Under the pieces are notes generated by a model. It did not search any database and was not told the origin of the DNA. It worked only from the letters and a program-made list of their open reading frames with translations. From NCBI GenBank assembly GCA_003427395.1, contig BFEA01000049.1:3394014-3437774 (forward strand): a stretch of 43,761 nt of DNA, written 5' to 3'. Position 1 is the stretch's first letter. Each line of letters opens with the position of its first letter. The stretch is from Chara braunii (lineage: Eukaryota > Streptophyta > Charophyceae > Charales > Characeae). Shown here piece by piece: positions 11,584 through 21,965 of the stretch. The translations under genes and the position numbers were made by a program.

Positions 11584-11595
11584 TGGTATCAGAGC
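11584..11595 (+). promoter_or_regulatory. Primer binding site of element B (tRNA-iMet)
   Basis: TGGTATCAGAGC is a perfect 12-base complement of the initiator tRNA-Met 3' end, one base after the LTR. It fixes element B as a plus-strand retroelement. Confidence 0.88.
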
Positions 11596-11801
11596 AGGTT
11601 CCCGCTGTTTCACCCGCCGTCATCGTCATCAACCGGAAGGAGAGGCGCTGGTCGGGCGCCATGTCAACAGTGCGCCATGCGCGAAGAGGAGAGGCGCCAG
11701 TTGGGCGCCACAGCAGCAGCTGCGCTGTTGAGGAGGAGGAAGCCGCCATAACTGCGCCGCTGCAGGAAGACGTCGTGCACCTGCAAAGACAACGACGACC
11801 A

Positions 11802-11868
<67 letters not shown>

Positions 11869-12440
11869 CAATACAAGATTGGTTGTTGCATACTAGTGAA
11901 AGTGAACACAAGTATGACGCAGAACCCAGAACCGACCAATACAATGCAGCGGAAGACTGATAATCATGGATCTGAACTCACATCTGTCCCGGACTATACG
12001 CAGGCTCACACACCTATATTCATCGGGTGAGGAGGCCTGGTGCTCCAGACATGGAAGATGGCGCCAGAGCCTGTACCAACACGCACGGACGAATGTGAGG
12101 GGGAAGAGATGGAGGGAGGAGGAGGAGATGGCACCAACACAAAGTCACCGGAATAGTAATCCCGAAATGTCGAAGATACAGAAATGTCAGAGTTACAGAA
12201 TCTTGAAATGCCTCTCGTGTCAGATCTCCAAATAGTCCTCCCAACGTCCTACTCTGGAATAGTCTCAGTCCTGATGTCACCGATATCCCGCCATCTGATC
12301 TCTGTCCAGATAGTACTCCAGAATGTAGAAGATCAGAAGAAGATTAGAAGAAGATAATGAAGAAGAAGAAGAAGAAGAAGAAGGATCGGGAGGGGCAGAG
12401 GAGAAAAGTGGAGATGGAGAGGAGGGAGGAGGAGTGTCCT
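11596..12440 (+). other. Leader remnant of element B, gag-pol missing
   Basis: The first part (11596-11865) aligns by eye with the leader of E at 35628-35816: CGCCATAGCTGCGCC-like phrases, then CTGCAAAGACAACGACGA, then a GA tract. After the GA tract no gag of the E type follows. The rest is purine-rich DNA with a short AAG-repeat frame (12357 onward) that I do not regard as a gene. Element B has lost its coding part, probably by deletion before or during insertion of C. Confidence 0.6.
11804..11865. repeat. (GA)n microsatellite
   Basis: About 30 GA units at the same leader position as the GA tract of E (35767-35816), so the microsatellite is an inherited part of the B/E family leader. Confidence 0.95.
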
Positions 12441-12539
12441 CGCTTCCTGATCCAGCGTGTAGGCACCAACCTGCGGACGCAAGGTGCCACCTTGGAGCTG
12501 TTGAAGACCTGCCTTCGACGTTGGAGCTATGGCGCTTTT

Positions 12540-13038
12540 AAGTGCCAGGTAAGTCTCTACTCTCTCTCTCTCGCCTCTGCAGGTAGCGCTACACCTAGCG
12601 CTACTACCTGGAGCTGCGCTAGTACCAAAATAGCACAGCGCTGCTCCTCAATGCCACGGCCTCCAGTTTGTCCTGAACAGACCGCTGGCTGGTACTTTGT
12701 ACCGGCGGTGGCCTGTTCGGCCTGGCCGGTGAGGAAGTCGTGCCGTGATCTGAACCGTCAAACCTATTTGCGGTTCAGATCGAACCCGCGGGGAAGTGGC
12801 AGCCTCAAACTTCGGCCGCCAAGCTCAAACGAAACATGTTTGAGCCGGTTTCCCGCTCAGGGCCTGCAGTAGCAGACCCGGGTCTAAAACCGGTTGCTGG
12901 AGGCCTACCGTCGGCCCTTCCAAAGGTCCGGCCTTCAACCCTGGCCAGCCTGGCCTAGCATGGCCACGGTCTGGGATAACCCCCTAGACCTAGCCGTCGG
13001 GCCTAACAGGGCCTGTGTTGAATCCAGTATGTAACACA
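12540..13038 (-). repeat. 3' LTR of element C (partial, left end unclear)
   Basis: The right boundary is supported by ...TATGTAACACA followed by a pure purine tract on the minus strand. The DNA is rich in short inverted repeats and in GGCC-type words typical of the LTRs here. No matching left terminus was found, and similarity to the right-hand side of C is too weak to call, so the extent is a guess. Confidence 0.45.
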
Positions 13039-13053
13039 CTCCCCCCCCTTAAA
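13039..13053 (-). other. Polypurine tract of element C
   Basis: The minus strand reads AAGGGGGGGGAG directly before TGTGTTACA, the LTR start. The pol stop TAA (13051-13049) overlaps the tract. Confidence 0.75.
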
Positions 13054-14369
13054 AGACCGAGCTACCTGCGAGGGCGAAGTTGTCTGTCCGAAACCTGGGT
13101 GGGTCGGGAGGGACAAAATTTGTCCTTGGCAAGTCGTCGTTGTTCGTACTTAGAGAAGATGAGTGGTGCAGATGCGCCTGTAAATCTGCTCGGGAGATCC
13201 AACGAGTGTCATCGACATCACATTGCTTGAATGTGACTTGGTACTGCATTGGTTTGTTGCCATGTTTGCGGTGCGTGATGACACGGTCGACTTCCTGATG
13301 TTCATCCATGGAGGGCGGATCCTGTGACCGTCTGCCTGGAAACTCTTCAGACGAAGGTGGTGTGTAAACCTCCCAACTTCGATGCATGAAGGACCGGGTG
13401 CACACTGAGGTGTGGTGGGATGTTGATCACAAAGGAAGGGCCCGCAGGGTCGTCACCGGCTGCAGATTTTACCTTCCATAGTCCGAACCATTTGGGGAGG
13501 AGTTTGCGAGAGACATCCTGTTCAAGCGCGAATTCCTCAGCGAGGACCCACACAAGGTCACCCTCACATAAAGGACATGGGAGACAACGTCGGTTAGCTT
13601 GTTGTTGCATGCGGACCTGAGCCTTTTGCATGTTTGCTCGGGCTTTGATCAGCAAGTACCTATACTTTCGAATAGAAGCGGGAGAGCAAGCGACGTTGAT
13701 GTCGGCAGCCCGAGGGAGAAGAAGATCAGCAAAGATACGTCCTTTCCGTCCACCGTGATGCAACTCATATGGAGTCAGACAGATCGTCGGGTGCCCCGAA
13801 TTGTTGTAGGCGAACTCGATATCCGGAAGGCGGTCAACGACTGTGAGAATGCCATCATGACCAAGGCGATCACAGGGAAACGGGCCGGTAACATCCATAG
13901 CAATGGATAGGCACGGTTCTTGCAGAATCGACAGTGGTTCGAGTTCGCCATAAGGAAGCTGATGTCGTCCTTTGTTGCGCTGGCAAACTGCACATGACTG
14001 CACATATTTGTTGACGTCGTGAAGGACATCTTCCCAGTGAAAACGCTGGCGAAGACATGCCAAAGTACGGGTGACGCCAAGGTGTGCCGAGAGTTGCGAG
14101 TCGTGGAATTCACCAAGAAGGCAAGTACGCAAGATGCGATCGCGTGGCACGCATAACAAGTCCTTCCCTCGCGTGTGGAGAAGCAAATACCCGTCAGAGA
14201 TGCGATAATGCCCTGCCGGCAGGTGATCTGAAGAAAGATCTGCATAAAGTGTTGAGTACTTCGGGTCGGACTTGTAACCATTGACGAAGCGCTGCTGCAA
14301 ATCGTCGTCGAGTATAAACGTATCGGGCACCAAGGCACACAAATCGTATTGTCGTGATACTGCATCCAC
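13049..14369 (-). pseudogene. Element C integrase with core deletion and chromodomain-like tail
   Basis: 13347-14369 is open for 340 codons. The N-terminal HHCC finger is intact (EFHDSQLSAH...CAVCQRNK), and the first catalytic Asp is present in AMDVTGPF. VVDRL is then followed at once by PDIEFAYNN (junction about 13828). In relatives about 100 residues lie between these, including the second Asp (SDRD) and the Glu. The C-terminal region (GDLVWV, SRKLLPKWFG, PPHLSVHPVLHASKL) follows, and a chromodomain-like segment (QEVDRVITHR...MQYQVTFK) sits in another frame at 13049-13405. Catalysis is impossible. Confidence 0.85.
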
Positions 14370-14403
14370 TGCTCGATTGGCGGTACCTGGAATATGGATG
14401 GGG

Positions 14404-14918
14404 TCAGAAGTCGAATTGGTCGATGAAATACATCCATCGGCCGATCGTGCTTGTGACTGTGTCCTGCGTTTTATAGTAGGTCAACGGATTGTTGTCCGTA
14501 TTCCATGTGAAACGTCGACGCCCGATAAGAAAGTGTCGCCATTGTTTGAGAACGGTGACGAAAGCCAACAACTCTGTCTTCTGAGCATCATCCAGAGAAT
14601 GGACGAGGGGCACTTTTTGGGAGCCGGGCGGCAATCATCGCCGTCGTGCTGTTCCAATATCGCATCAATGTCGTATCCGGAAGCGTTCGTAGTCACTCGG
14701 GTACGTAGGGTGGGATCGTAAATGCAGAGGGCGGTATCCTTCAACGCCTGGAATGCAGTCCGGGCTGCGTCGTTGAACTCGAATGGCACCTTCGGAGAAT
14801 GAAGCCTCGACAATGGTGCAGCAACTTTGGAGTAAGAGTCGACAAAACGCTGGTAATATCCAGCCAGACCCATGAACGAGCATACGTCCATAGTGGTACG
14901 GGGTTCCGGCCAGTCCAC
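14404..14918 (-). pseudogene. Element C RNase H, catalytic Asp replaced
   Basis: Contains the RT connection (DVCSFMGLAGYYQRFV) and RNase H start. The usual TTDAS reads TTNAS, so the first catalytic aspartate is lost. The rest of the domain (LLAFVTVLKQWRHFLIGR, WNTDNNPL) is in another frame at 14404-14634. It would have degraded RNA in the RNA-DNA hybrid. Confidence 0.75.
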
Positions 14919-15260
14919 GATGGCTTGGATCTTGTCCTCAAGGGACGAATGCCTTGCGGCGTAACATAATGGCCCAAGTATTCAAGCTCTTCTTGAGCGA
15001 ATTCGCACTTGTCGCAATTTGCTTTGTACTTGATCGTGCGAAGCCTTTCTAGAATAGTGCGAAGGTGTTTGAGATGCTCGTCGAACGTCCGACTATAAAC
15101 TAAGACGTCATCAAGGTAAACGAGTATGGTGCGGTCGAGTAGGTCTCGAAACTCGGTCGTCATAGCTTGCTTGGAAGGTCGCTGAAGCATTGGTGAGGCC
15201 AAATGGCATTACGAAACTCGGGCGAATCCAGCCCTTGTCCAAGAGGTCATCGAGTTGTGA
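14919..15260 (-). pseudogene. Element C reverse transcriptase with palm deletion
   Basis: KGWIRPS is joined directly to FVMPFGLTNASATFQ at 15215/15216 with no frame loss. The missing piece carries the RT fingers and the first catalytic Asp (the KIDL motif). Downstream, in a different frame, ILVYLDDVLVYS with YLDD at 15107-15118 is preserved, followed by the thumb (CEFAQEELEYLGHYVTPQGI). Confidence 0.82.
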
Positions 15261-16268
15261 GCAAAGCACCTCAAGTTCCTCTTCGCTCATCCAGTAAATA
15301 CATCCGCGTGGAGGGACGGTACCGTCCTCGAGAGTAATATCGTGATGTATGGGTCGATCCGGGACCGTTCCGGCGGGAGCTGCAAAGAGGTTTCCATAAC
15401 CGTCTAAGAGTTGAAGAATACGTGGGTCCGGCGGCGATGTCTTCGGTCCGTCCGTCGGAGGGATCGCATGCAAGAAGCATATTCCCATCTCATCCACGTT
15501 GTTTCGAGTAATAGTATCGCGAATCCTCGCTGCGGAGACCACGTGGCAACCAATCGAAGTGTGAGGGGGCGGGATCGTACACGGGACTAGCTCACCGTTC
15601 TGATCACGAATGTGAACGGTGCAGTTGTGGACGTTCACCGGATGGTCGGCGCTACGCAACCAAGACATGCCTAGAATCATGTCGAACTTGGTATTGAGGA
15701 TGTCAAAAGACACCGGCTCACACGCAAGTGGCGCAAAGTAAATCGGGACGCCATCAACGCATCGGTAAATTGACTTTTGCGTGTGTCCGTCCGCGAGTGT
15801 TACATGCGTTGGCTGCGTTTTCCTTCGAACGTGGGGGCCGAGGCCCGTGCGGGCCATAAAAGCTTGGCTCATATAGTTGCGAGACGCTCCGCAATCAATC
15901 TAGGCACTGCAGGTTGCCCTTACAATTTGAATGCGAATATAGAGGAGGGGTGCGTCGGTTTCGACGTACCTTTGGGAGGCTTGCTCGCGGTCGATCTTCG
16001 CAAGATAGGTGCGAATATCGACACCTCCGTCGTCCCTCAACGGAGGTGGTACTGCAGCGTGCAAGTAAGAGCGTAAGTTGGCCATTAAGGCATTGCAATG
16101 TGGCTTGGGCAAGGATCCGTTCAAGGGAAGAGGCAACCATTGGAAGTCCTCTATCGTTAGCGGGTCGAGATCCTCAAGTCTCGACCACGCCGACGAGTCC
16201 TCGGAGTATGTAGGCGAAAAGACCGGCTCACTTCTTGACGGGGCAAGCTGCGCATACGCTGTCTTCAT
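15261..16268 (-). pseudogene. Element C aspartic protease and linker
   Basis: The frame is open except for a TAG at 15902-15900 immediately before IDCGASRNYMS, an aspartic protease site of the D-C-G-A type. FDMILGMSWL is the typical downstream protease motif. The C-terminal linker leads into RT (TVPPRGCIYWMSEEELEVLCSQL). The part upstream of the TAG (15900-16268) is the gag-protease linker. It would process the polyprotein. Confidence 0.75.
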
Positions 16269-16452
16269 GCACGTGACTAGGCTGGTTCAACGGTGGGACC
16301 AGCTGGACTGCACAATCCTCGCAAGTAAAACGAGAATCATTGACTACTGCAATCATCGACTACCGCATGTTCTCCGGAGATGAAGTCGGTTGCTAGCAAG
16401 GCAACCGTTTCCAGCGGAGTGGGGAGAGTCGTCGCTGCAGTCCTTGCGGTGT

Positions 16453-17310
16453 TTAGTTTCCCGAGCCGTTTGAACGAGGCACACTAGCTTTGCCCTTGTC
16501 CGTGCATTGGGCGGTCGCGTGTTTGACGCTGTTGCACCAAAGACAGTAGTTGTACTTCAGGCGGAGGTGATAGACCTCCTCGCTAATGTGATACTGCGTC
16601 CACGGTTGCTGTCCAACTCCTTCCGACGCCTGGGTATTCGCCTTCTTCTTCCGAGCTCGTGTCCGTCGAGGAGGGATCGCTGCTGCAACATCTCCTTCAC
16701 CAGAGGCTGCTGCAGAGGCATGGTCTTCTTGTGATCCGGTTAGGATCGCATTGGCATTGTGCCGCTGAAATCCTGGCTTTGCCACATAGGCCAGCTGCTG
16801 CTGGCGGCTTTCATTGGCCGCCCGCCGGTCCGTTTGTATGAGAATGTTAGCTCTTGATATGACTGCATCGAAGGTGTCGTACTGCAACTCGTTGTCGAGA
16901 GCCGTAGTCAGCCCGTCGCATGACCGAGAGAATAACTCAGATCTCAAATTCTCGATATCGAGGTTGAATTTCGGAATGGCAACAAACTTCTGCCACTTCG
17001 TCAACCACGGGTAGGCAGAGTGCCTTGGCTGCAATGGGAGAGCTCGTTCATGACCGTCTTCCTCATGTTTCCGACCATTAACCGCGTCTGCCACAGCTGC
17101 TCAAACTCTTCCCATGTAATCTTGGTGTGCAGTGTTGCGATTGTACAGGCCTTTTGCAACGCCAATTTTTCATGAAGGCCTGGCTGCCGCCAATCAGCTG
17201 GAGGTACAGCGCGTTGAGGCGCTGATCGTCGGGAACGTGGTGCACGTCCGCCTCCGTATTGAATGCGGTCCACCAAGCGAGTGCGTTGGTCTTGTGATAG
17301 TCGTCAAATG
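16453..17310 (-). pseudogene. Element C gag (N-terminally truncated)
   Basis: 16453-17094 holds the C-terminal capsid part (WLTKWQKFVAIPKFNLDIENLRSE) and an intact zinc knuckle, C-x2-C-x4-H-x4-C, at 16504-16545. Upstream, capsid pieces continue in two other frames (KITWEEFEQLWQTR near 17120, YHKTNALAWWTAFNTEA near 17280). The protein would have packaged element RNA. Everything before about 17310 is missing or unrecognisable. Confidence 0.78.
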
Positions 17311-18430
17311 AGATATGACAGAAAGCACTGACAGTGCAATTCGCTCCACAGAATCCTCACAACTAGTCGAGTAGATCACATCCAAGAACCAATGAAGCGA
17401 AGATAGTTCACACCCAGTATTAACACTGTTTATTAAACTCAGAGTCTCGAATTGCCAGAATAACCCCAGAACTAAGGTGCGCTGCTCAGAAATGAGCAGC
17501 GCTTCACTCCCCAACCCTGAGTAACCGCTAATAGCACCCCTGAGTCCATGAAACATCAAAGGCCACCCAGATACTGCCTCCAGAGGGACGCACCACCCTG
17601 AAACAGGCCTCTGAGGCCAAGCGCTTCTCAAAGGTTGAAGAAGAAGACCAGTGCCACAGTGTCTGATGATGATGAAGTGCTGGATGACTTCCCAGGTGGA
17701 AGTCTACAGCAGCGCCACCTTTCCTGACAAGATGAACTCTGAGGAAGAAGCTGCAGCTATGGTTGCAGCGCCACACACCCTGTACCCTACTCCTGAGGAG
17801 GGTTCAGCAGGGCACCAACTTCTCCTGCCTCCAGCAGACCTCAAATAGCTCGAACCTCTGTACAGCCCCTCGTGCTGTCAGAGTACAGCGCAGGTCCCAG
17901 CTATGGCCGGCGCTCCGAAGGTCCGGCTATGTCCGTCTTCACCAACGTTGAAGCTGTCACCACTTCCAGTTCATGCGTTGCACAGTAGCAATTACTCGGT
18001 ACCGACTGCCAAAAAGCCCTGAACCGATGTCCCCATCCTATCTACATCCTACACTAGCCTAGACACGACTTAGACCGGACTGACTGGACCGACTGGTACC
18101 GTTTCAGTTCCGGCCTCTAGGGCCTCTCCCTATCCGGCTATAGGCTATAGGACCGTCTATAAGCTTAGGCCCATAGGGCCTGTCTATCCTAGGGGTAGCC
18201 CGGGCCTGCTATTCGCAGTTAGGGTAGCTGTAGGAAATGCTAGTTAGTGTGGGCCTATATTTTCCCAAATTTGCAGATATCTCCCTCTCGGATTTTCCCT
18301 GCAGGCAGGTCTCTCGGTTAGCCCTCAGCCAAACAAAAATACAAATCTGTCCTACCTATAGTACAGCCCTGACGAGAGAAGCTACAGGCCACTGGAACCA
18401 GCAAGTCATTGCAACTGGATGTGAGCGCCT
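17311..18430 (-). other. Probable leader stub and 5' LTR remains of element C
   Basis: No gene. A stretch around 17390-17435 (CCAATGAAGCGAAGATAG) resembles the sequence beside the PBS of A, but the tRNA complement itself is gone. The DNA beyond it is LTR-like (GGCC-rich, many short palindromes). I could not match it to 12540-13038. Confidence 0.35.
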
Positions 18431-18448
18431 TCATAGGCCATGCAATGG

Positions 18449-18450
<2 letters not shown>

Positions 18451-18521
<71 letters not shown>

Positions 18522-18571
18522 NNNNNNNNNNNNNNNNNNNNNNNNNNNNNNNNNNNNNNNNNNNNNNNNNN

Positions 18572-18606
<35 letters not shown>
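18451..18606. repeat. (CT)n - assembly gap - (CA)n
   Basis: About 35 CT units end in a run of exactly 50 N (18522-18571), followed by about 17 CA units. The gap is a scaffold join or masked low-quality stretch. Its true length is unknown. Confidence 0.95.
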
Positions 18607-18607
<1 letters not shown>

Positions 18608-18797
18608 GTCGCTTCGGCGCCCTGCTATGTACTTGTATTTGAACAGAGCCCGGCGTGGTTCAAACGGATGGTGCAGAAAACCAAAGCAAAGGTGGCGCTA
18701 CGCGACAAACCTAACCAATCAATGCCTTGGGAAATACCTTGGGCCCGACCCCTCTCCCACCCGTTTCCCAACACTGGTAGCCGGGCCTTGTGGGAGG

Positions 18798-18928
18798 GTC
18801 ACGTGAGATCCGGCTTACTCTTTATAAAGAGTCACGCGAGACCCGGCTTATTCTTTATAAAGAGTCACGCGAGACGTGGCTTACTCTTTATAAAGAGTCA
18901 CGCGAGTCTGGCTTACTCTTTATAAGGA
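18798..18928. repeat. 33-bp tandem repeat with palindromic TATAAA core
   Basis: Four units start at 18798, 18831, 18864 and 18897 (the last is 32 bp). Each begins GTCACG-GAG and ends CTTTATAAAGA or a variant. Across unit junctions this forms the perfect 16-bp palindrome ACTCTTTATAAAGAGT or a one-base variant. Confidence 0.92.
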
Positions 18929-18939
18929 GTAAAGATATA

Positions 18940-19140
18940 GATATAAAAAACAACAATAGCAATGAATGAATGAACCGGAATCACTGTTCAAGTCCTCCCC
19001 TTACTGCTGGCTGATCAAGAAGTCCACCATAGCCATCCTACACCTGCTTCTTCACCTTGGTTGTGCCGGTGGCTATTGCGGACCACCGGAGCCCCACACA
19101 AGGCTACTATGCCTCTCCAGCTACTGCCACCATGCCACAT
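18940..19140 (-). repeat. Old LTR fragment related to element D LTR
   Basis: The phrase GAATGAATGAACCGGAATCA through CCACCATAGCCAT aligns by eye with 31370-31445 in the right LTR of D (GAATGACTGAACCAGAATCA ... TACCATAGCCAT), with many substitutions and small gaps. Too diverged to be part of D itself. Confidence 0.6.
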
Positions 19141-19172
19141 TCCACCCCTGGAGTTTTTTTTGGGTGTGTGCA

Positions 19173-19176
<4 letters not shown>

Positions 19177-19222
<46 letters not shown>
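19177..19222. repeat. (GT)n microsatellite
   Basis: About 22 GT units, then a short GA and GT-rich stretch and a T17 run near 19255-19271. Confidence 0.95.
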
Positions 19223-19228
<6 letters not shown>

Positions 19229-19645
19229 CGAGAAGAGAGTGTGTGTGTCCATGTTTTTTTTTTTTTTTTTGATTGAAACCTCTCTAGTGTTCCCACTCTT
19301 GGATGGCTCCGTTCCATTGGGTGGGGAGCTGCACCTGCTGGAAAACGGGTCCGGTGTCCCTTTACATCATAACAAGGAGTCAGAGTTTCATGTTATGCAT
19401 GCAGTTATGTCAATTTGTATGTGATGAGCAGAATTGATTGCCCTCTCGCAAGGGGATTGACTGTCTATCTGCCTCAGAGGTGGACTCGGGAGTTACCCTA
19501 CAAGCATCTTCTCCGCAGTCCATACCTCCATATACAATATGTCCCAAACTTCAACATGAGAAGTCTGAAAATGCAATTGTTGAAGTTTGGATTTGGTCTA
19601 TGATTTGCTGAAGGTGCATCCCGCGTGCGATGTGTCCTTTCGCAG

Positions 19646-19762
19646 GCATCAAAGCTTTCACAAATTGAGCAGCATGTAACTGATGTTAAGGTGGCGTTGG
19701 AGGCAAAACTCCGTGAATCCAGATTGGAGATCGACCAGCTCGGAAGCCGATTGGAGATGGAG
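19646..19762 (+). CDS. Possible internal exon of an unknown coiled-coil protein
   Basis: A 117-bp stretch (39 codons, phase 0) is bounded by a pyrimidine-containing acceptor (TGTCCTTTCGCAG) and by GAG/GCAAGT, a close match to the donor consensus of rare GC-AG introns. The peptide (SKLSQIEQHVTDVKVALEAK followed by LRESRLEIDQLGSRLEME) has hydrophobic residues at heptad spacing (L4, I7, V11, V14, L18, then S25, L32, L36) and no resemblance to gag or pol. It could be an exon of a host gene whose introns hold the surrounding elements. I do not recognise the protein, and no partner exon was found with confidence. Confidence 0.35.
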
Positions 19763-19928
19763 GCAAGTTCTGTGATCCACATGACCATGGAGCACATTGC
19801 ATGTTCATGCACCAGTCTATGATGAGAACCAAACCTGCACTTTCTGTCTTCTCATGCATGCAAAGTGGGGAGAAAGGGGCGGGGGGCCAGGGGGCGGGAA
19901 AGGGACGAGAGAGAGAGAGAGAGAGAGG

Positions 19929-19968
<40 letters not shown>

Positions 19969-20568
19969 CAGGTGGGGTAGGGAAGGGAAAAAGGAGAGGG
20001 ATAAATGATGGGACTGATTGTTGAAGGGTTGATGTGTGTGGAGATTGAGTGAGGCAGAATAAAGGATATCTTCCTCACTCTCTCACAAATACACAGGCCA
20101 AAGTTGTATGTGCCAGTGCAGCATCGGACCAGTGTCTCAGCCAAGGTCTTTGTGTCGAGTTCATGTTGTGTGTCACCTTCTGTGACAGCACAGAGCATGC
20201 AAAGATCTGAGGTCATGGTGTGGAGAGCCTACATAAGTGTGTTCTCACCAGTCATGGGTTTGTCTACTAAATTGTAATTATCTGTACTTATATCTTTGTC
20301 AGGTCGGTCTCCTGTATCTCAGGCGTCAGTCTTGTCTTTCTTACAAGGGAGGGATTCATTTTTACATTTTGTTCATTCTGTTTATTTCGTTCTGTTTATG
20401 GTGCTTTTGCCCTCTGAACGACCTCCAAGGACAGTGGGATTTTTGTGACATGGTGTAGCATGCAGTGGCCTACTACATGGGCCTTTGGAGGCCTGATAGG
20501 GACCCCCCATTTTCAGGTTCTGATCAACAGACCCAAAACTGAAATTAGGGTTTGGGGGTCAAATTTAA
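19763..20568. other. No gene seen
   Basis: Contains the GA and G tracts at 19910-19967 and otherwise unassigned DNA. Short open frames here lack any family signature. Confidence 0.4.
19930..19967. repeat. Poly-G run (38 G)
   Basis: An uninterrupted G homopolymer directly after a short GA tract. It could form a G-quadruplex, or reflect a sequencing artefact. Confidence 0.9.
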
Positions 20569-21965
20569 TTTTTTTTTTTTTTTTTTTTGCCTGTTTTGTT
20601 TTTGGTCAAGGTTTGGGTGTACTAAATTTGGTCTCATTTGGAGCATTGGAATTTCCTCTGCTGAGATTCATTTCGTCCCACATATACAGCCACGCTTGCA
20701 GCTCTCCCCCCCAACCATGACTCATTTGCAAGGTGCACTTGCTGGCCGGGAAGCTTACTGGCAGCACCCAGACACACAGCATGTGGATTCTGTAATGGCG
20801 GGGCGTGGGGGAGAGCCGGCTGGCAGCCTCACCGGCCGGTCAATGTCCAAACTAGCGGAATATCCATTTCTCAGTCTTTGTCCCTACCTTCTACGCAGTA
20901 GCACTATTTCACTGTTCCCTTACCATTTGCTTGACATCCAGATACTTTGCCTACTTCCTGCCTTGCTACTACTACAATATATCATATGCCTCATGCTTGG
21001 CCTCGCATTGTGTGCCCATTCCCTAAGAGCTCCCCTGGTTCCTTACAGTCTGTATATAGTACCCTGGCTTTTTCATTACAGCTTCGACTCCCTTCCCCCC
21101 CTCCCCCTCCCCCTCCCCTCACATACTTGTACACCCACCCCTACTTCCTATCCTATCCTCGTCCCTCTGTTTGTGTGCCTACCCTACAACTTGTTCTATC
21201 CTATCCTCGTCCATTCCCACTAACTTCCAAATCTCTATGTTACACATCGGTCTCCATTTGGCATGTTCGTCGCAGCAACAGAGGCCCAAACAAGACTCGG
21301 CGCGACTTCGGGTCTGGCACCAGCAGCTGTGGATAGGGGTTCAATCTCCTCCAAGAGAGGTCCTTTCCTTCTCCTCTTGGCCACACCGACGGAAGTCTGC
21401 CTGAATGGCCACTCGAATATTTTCCATCGCTTGTCCGTGATATGCCTGCAGGGTGGGGGCCATACCCTGTCTGGATCGCTCGTTTCTCAGGGTCTCGATG
21501 GTCCATATTAGTGCTGTTCTCACAGTTTCCATTGCCAGCTGATTCTTTAGCTACAATCTGTTGGCCCTCATCAGGGTTCCCAGGAGAATGAGTGCCTCTT
21601 GTGTTTCTGCTACTTCCAACGGGGTGTGCTTTGCTATTTGCGCCCATCACTTCCAGAAGGCCCGGATTACCGGGCATTGCACGAACAGGTGGGGTATGGT
21701 CTCCACCTCTCCACATCCTGCCTCACATTGCTGCTCCCTATGGAAGCTTCTGAGTGCGAACCATTGTGCTGTCAGAATGGCCAGATGATAGATTTTCCAT
21801 AGCAAGCCAGCCTGTTTATGATCCAGCAGCACGGCCATAAGAGCACATTGCATGTTCCACTTACGCTGAGTCCATCTTTCGTAATGCCGGACATTGACTT
21901 GTCGATGATGGTAACTTCTTTGTTAATATGCAGCAGGGAGTCCACTACAAGGGCGCGATTGCACG
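20569..21965 (-). mobile_element. 5'-truncated non-LTR (LINE) element tail
   Basis: The minus strand encodes the C-terminal end of a LINE reverse-transcriptase ORF (see 21290-21923). About 0.7 kb of non-coding DNA follows, then a 20-base T run on the plus strand (20569-20588), which would be the poly(A) tail. The 5' limit near 21965 is inferred from where gag-like coding stops. No target duplication was identified. Confidence 0.55.
21290..21923 (-). pseudogene. LINE ORF2 C terminus with zf-RVT domain
   Basis: At 21647-21853 the frame reads WKIYHLAILTAQWFALRSF, then C-x3-C-GEVETIPHLFVQC-P, ending AFWK. This is the zinc-binding zf-RVT module found after the RT of plant LINEs. The same frame continues after a stop (TGA just past AFWK, about 21646-21644) and another stop near 21535, through METVRTALIWTIETLRNERS to about 21340. 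The reverse transcriptase core is absent. Confidence 0.7.

Larger units (their letters stand above)
13049..18430 (-). mobile_element. Element C: internally deleted Ty3/gypsy retrotransposon
   Basis: Minus strand, order gag, protease, RT, RNase H, integrase, chromodomain-like tail, purine tract. Compared with A, D and E it lacks about 85 residues of the RT palm and about 100 residues of the integrase core, both joined in frame. The N-terminal part of gag is missing and the primer site is not recognisable. The 5' LTR limits are uncertain. A deletion derivative that could move only with help from an intact relative, if at all. Confidence 0.8.

Noticed and set aside
18798-18928. CRISPR-like appearance of the 33-bp repeats
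   Set aside because: The units are directly adjacent without unique spacers, and the genome is eukaryotic.
20552-21223. 223-codon plus-strand frame starting in a poly-T run
   Set aside because: Phe-run start, low complexity, no motif, and it lies antisense to the LINE 3' region.
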